Shown here in pieces: positions 60,756 to 64,000 of a DNA stretch of 64,000 nt. Numbering within the stretch: position 1 is the stretch's first letter; every line of letters begins with the position of its first letter. Under the pieces are notes generated by a model. It was given only the letters and a program-made list of their open reading frames with translations, was not told the origin of the DNA and did no database searches. This DNA is from Labia minor (taxonomy: Eukaryota; Arthropoda; Insecta; Dermaptera; Spongiphoridae), in the NCBI GenBank assembly GCA_963082975.1, contig OY720344.1, forward strand, positions 72,444,546 through 72,508,545. Direction: 5' to 3'. The position numbers were made by a program, and so were the translations under genes.

Positions 60756-63703
60756 ATGAAAATGGCGGTTCAAGATGGAGGGGGAAAAGATGAATTAAAA
60801 ACACAATTTATTACAAGAGAAGGTACATATAGGCTGATGACACTTTCTGAATATTCAAGACCAAATCGTGTGGGTTATACAAATACACAAGGAAACGCCG
60901 CGGTCCGTGTCTCTTTTGTAACTTTACCAGACTCTAGCGGCAACGGGGATCGTATTTGCTTTAATCTTGGCCGAGAACTTTATGTTTATGTATATAAGGG
61001 AGTAAAAAAGGTAAGTCATTCATTATATATTTCAAACATATTATTAGATTAATTCTTGTTTAGCAATTATAAATCTAAACTTCAAAGTTTCATTCCGTAT
61101 CAAATCCTAACCTCTAAATGCTCAATGTTTTTCCTGTTTTGACTTTTACATTTTAGGCTGCAGATTTAACGAAACCAGTGGATAAAAAAATGTATAAAGG
61201 CACCAATCCAACATGTCATGACTTTAATTTAGTAACTATGACAGCTGATAGTGTATCATTAATGGTTGGTTTTTCCACTGGTCAAATCCAGCTGATAGAC
61301 CCTATTAAAAAAGAATTAAATAAACTGTATAATGAAGAGGTAAGTGTCATTTATTTAAAATACTATCAATAATCATTTCAGTTATTTAAATATATTATTA
61401 ATTAAATAGATACCGACTTAAACATTACTAGAATATTTACTTTGACAGCCAATGTTTTTAATTTACAATTATTCACTAATTAAGCATATTTCATCATTAT
61501 ATTATATATTAAATTCCATATCGATTTATTTATGTTCGCAAATCAGTTTTATTAAATAAAAAAATTTCTTAATTTTACATTTAAATTTTATTCATATCAT
61601 ACGTTAAAATGATTTTTTTTAGAATAATCTAAAAAATAATAAAATAAGTATAATATTTAAAACAATGTATATTATTAATGTAATAAAAAATAGTTTATCC
61701 ATAGTTATGAATTAATAAGAACTGCATAATTTAAAAGATATTTTTTTCCTACAGAGATTGATTGATAAAACAAAAGTAACCTGTATACGATGGGTTCCTG
61801 GTTCATCGAATCTCTTCTTAGTGTCCCATGCAAGTGGACAACTTTATCTTTATAACGAAGAATTACCGTGTGGCACGACCGCTCCTCATTATCAACCTTT
61901 TAAGCATGGAGATGGATATGCGATTCATACTTGCAAGACAAAATCAACTCGTAATCCACTTTATCGATGGGTTATCGGTGCTGAAGGCTGTTGTATCAAC
62001 GAATTCGCCTTCTCCCCTTGTGGCACTCATCTAGCAATTGTTTCCCAAGACGGTTTCCTTCGAGTTTTTCATTATGATACCATGGAATTATTGGGTGCAG
62101 CGAGGAGTTATTTTGGAGGATTTTTGTGTGTTTGTTGGTCGCCTGATGGACGTTATGTGGTTGTCGGTGGCGAGGATGATCTTGTGACAGTGTGGAGTTT
62201 TCATGACCGTCGTGTTGTTGCACGGGGACAGGGTCATCGAAGTTGGGTTAGTGTTGTTGCTTTTGACCCTTATTTGACTGCTTATAGCGACTCTCCTGAA
62301 GGCGCTATGGATTCAGATGATGAAGGACATGTCTTACATAATTGTAATAATAATCGAAATTCATCTGAAGTTAAAGCTGCATGTTATCGATTAGGATCTG
62401 TTGGACAAGACACTCAATTATGTCTTTGGGATATTACAGAGGATGTTTTGAGACAACCAGTGCCTACTAAAAGTCGAGCCTTAGGTACAAGTGGAACATT
62501 CAGTCCTAATGGAGCGGTTGAAAGTAACAACCTACATAATCATACACCCCCACCTTCATCTGCGCCTCCAGCACCCCCCACTACTACACCAAGGTTTTTA
62601 ATATTTTTTTCCATTCCATTCATAATAATGATATAAATATATTATATATTTTTATGAATATTTTCATATATAAAATCTGTTTTTCAATTTCCTTGAAAAT
62701 AATATTAGTTAATTTGATCCTTTCAAATATAAGGGCAACTTTGATTTGAAAATTGTTTTACTTAATTGTTTAATAAGTTAACCGTATAACCGTTAATTCT
62801 TTATTTTCTTGAATTTTAATTCCAAACTATCAGAAACTTAAGTGATAAAAGTCATAAAAGTTTTTATTACTTCCAAAATACATGAAAATCACCTTTATAT
62901 TTTTCTTATCATAATTAATGTAAATTTTAATTTAATTTATTAAGATAAGATTGATATCAATAATTATTGTTATCTAGAAAAAATTAGAATATTTTTTATT
63001 TGATATACTTAATCTAAATTGTGTCATTAAGAGGTTTATAATATAATTAATTTTACTCTGAAAATATCCAATAACAATTTTAGAAGGAGGCTCATTCTTA
63101 GAAAATTTCATAATAATCGTTGTTTTCTCTCTATTTAAAACTATTAAAAACAGCTGATATGACAAAATTAAGAAATGTTTATATTAGAATAAATGAAAGC
63201 ATCAAATCTTATAATTTCAAAAAAAAAAAACTAAAAAATCTAAAAATTTAATAGAAATATTTACATATTAAGAATGAATTAGTACTATAGTAAAAAACAA
63301 AATTAATAATTGTTTAATGTGTTTCTGCAGTGCCCCAACGTTAACACAACGTCTCGCAGGACTCGGATCTGCTAGTGCGCATAGACGAAATTTTAGCAGA
63401 GGAGGAGGAGCAAATGCAGGAGAAAAGACATCACTGTACTCTAGTACTAATCAACGCTCGGCAGCGGCGGTGGCTTCAGCCGCTCCCACCGCCGCAGATG
63501 ACCCGATGCGGCTTATTGGGACAGGTGCCTGTCCACGATTTGATGAATGTCCTGTCCTAGAGCCGTTGGTGTGCAAAAAGATTGCCCACGAGCGACTCAC
63601 CGCCTTAGCCTTTCGTGAAGATTGTTTTGTTACAGCCTGTCAAGATGGTTATGTGTATACTTGGGCACGTCCTGGAAGAATGGTGAGGGATTTGATGGAT
63701 TAA
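60756..63703 (+). CDS. WDR20: WDR20, WD-repeat activator of USP12/USP46
   Basis: WDR20 binds and, with WDR48, activates the deubiquitinases USP12 and USP46. Exons 60756-61010, 61157-61339, 61755-62593 and 63331-63703 (or 63682) join by GT-AG introns with agreeing phases into about 550 residues. The N-terminus has ELKTQFITREGTYRLM and EYSRPNRVGY, exon 1 ends in GRELYVYVYKGVKK, and exon 2 has KGTNPTCHDFN and GFSTGQIQLIDPIKKE. Exon 3 carries most WD repeats (VTCIRWVPGSSNLFLVSHAS, FAFSPCGTHLAIVSQDGFLR, CVCWSPDGRYVVVGGEDDLV, SVGQDTQLCLWDITEDVL). Exon 4 has a low-complexity Ala/Ser linker and the last repeat (PLVCKKIAHERLTALAF, TACQDGYVYTWARPGR). The end is uncertain: after WARPGRM the frame reads VRDLMD and stops, but ATG|GTGAGG at 63680-63687 is also a good splice donor, so a further exon may lie beyond the window. 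Confidence 0.93.
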
Positions 63704-64000
63704 TATGATTTTCTAAGATACTTCTTCTTAATGGGATTAGAATAAATTTTAAAGAAAATTGAATATATATATTTTTATTGTTTTCGGAAAAATTAAAAAA
63801 TTATATAATTTTAATTTTATATACAATTTCACAATTATTATATTATATTATGAAAATAAAATGTATTTATGTATATTTATTTCCAACTTTTTCTAAATAA
63901 GTACATCATAAATTTGTTTTAAAATTTGACATTATTTTAATAGTTTTATTAACTTTTAAAAACAAATAGGATAAAATATAGGAGTTAATGTATTTTGAGT
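63704..64000. other. AT-rich sequence at window end
   Basis: WDR20 3' UTR or its next intron; nothing else seen. Confidence 0.5.

Noticed and set aside
1..64000. tRNA or rRNA genes
   Set aside because: I looked for A/B box tRNA structure and rRNA-like segments in the less AT-rich patches and recognised none; a covariance scan would be needed to exclude tRNAs.
1..64000. Integrated viral or polydnavirus genes, given a possible parasitoid host
   Set aside because: No capsid, polymerase, envelope or wasp integration motif was recognised; the repeats are explained by transposons.

Overview
The window is a very AT-rich stretch of a eukaryotic nuclear genome. GT-AG spliced genes, a U6 snRNA gene with an insect-type TATA box, mariner, Tc1, Tigger, Helitron and LINE copies, and animal orthologues (rhotekin, NVL, WDR20) point to an arthropod, most likely an insect. 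The extreme AT content and short introns would suit a parasitoid wasp, but that is a guess and nothing here proves the order.

Layout. Positions 1 to about 24.5 kb hold no host gene I can support. They are AT-rich spacer broken by transposons: a fold-back Tc1 element (2.7-4.1 kb), a Tigger/pogo deletion derivative (6.1-6.9 kb), a LINE split by another repeat (9.6-11.2 kb), a nearly intact mariner (14.7-16.0 kb), a long-TIR mariner relative (16.4-17.3 kb) and a three-layer nest (22.6-24.3 kb). From 24.6 to 35.3 kb lies a nine-exon rhotekin-like Rho-effector gene on the + strand; its seventh intron carries a small, unidentified, intronless gene on the - strand (32.7-33.0 kb) with its own TATA promoter. 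From 35.3 to 43.5 kb there are repeats, a LINE inside an hAT-like element, and a U6 snRNA gene on the - strand (41.4 kb). A nine-exon NVL gene (tandem AAA ATPase of 60S ribosome biogenesis) fills 43.6-47.7 kb. From 47.7 to 60.6 kb is another repeat field: a rearranged LINE, a broken Helitron-type helicase gene interrupted by a solo LTR, a Ginger-like element and decayed pieces resembling NVL exon 1. A WDR20 gene (60.8-63.7 kb, + strand) closes the window.

The three host genes are housekeeping or signalling genes with no evident functional link: Rho signalling, ribosome assembly, and activation of USP12/USP46 deubiquitinase.

The most striking signal is a set of three non-autonomous repeat families (called F1, F2 and F3 here) that do not resemble each other at their ends but share one blueprint. 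Each has a short 5' hairpin, then an 11-13 bp inverted repeat set inward from the 5' end, a middle with CTTCCGGTT and ACCAAATTTC motifs, a tetranucleotide or CA microsatellite, and the matching inverted repeat at the extreme 3' end followed by TAAAA. They appear to insert in A/T runs without target duplication, nest in one another, and two F2 copies 46 kb apart are almost identical. This fits Helentron-associated (HINE/DINE-1-like) rolling-circle elements. All functional statements are from reading the sequence by eye; no search was run.
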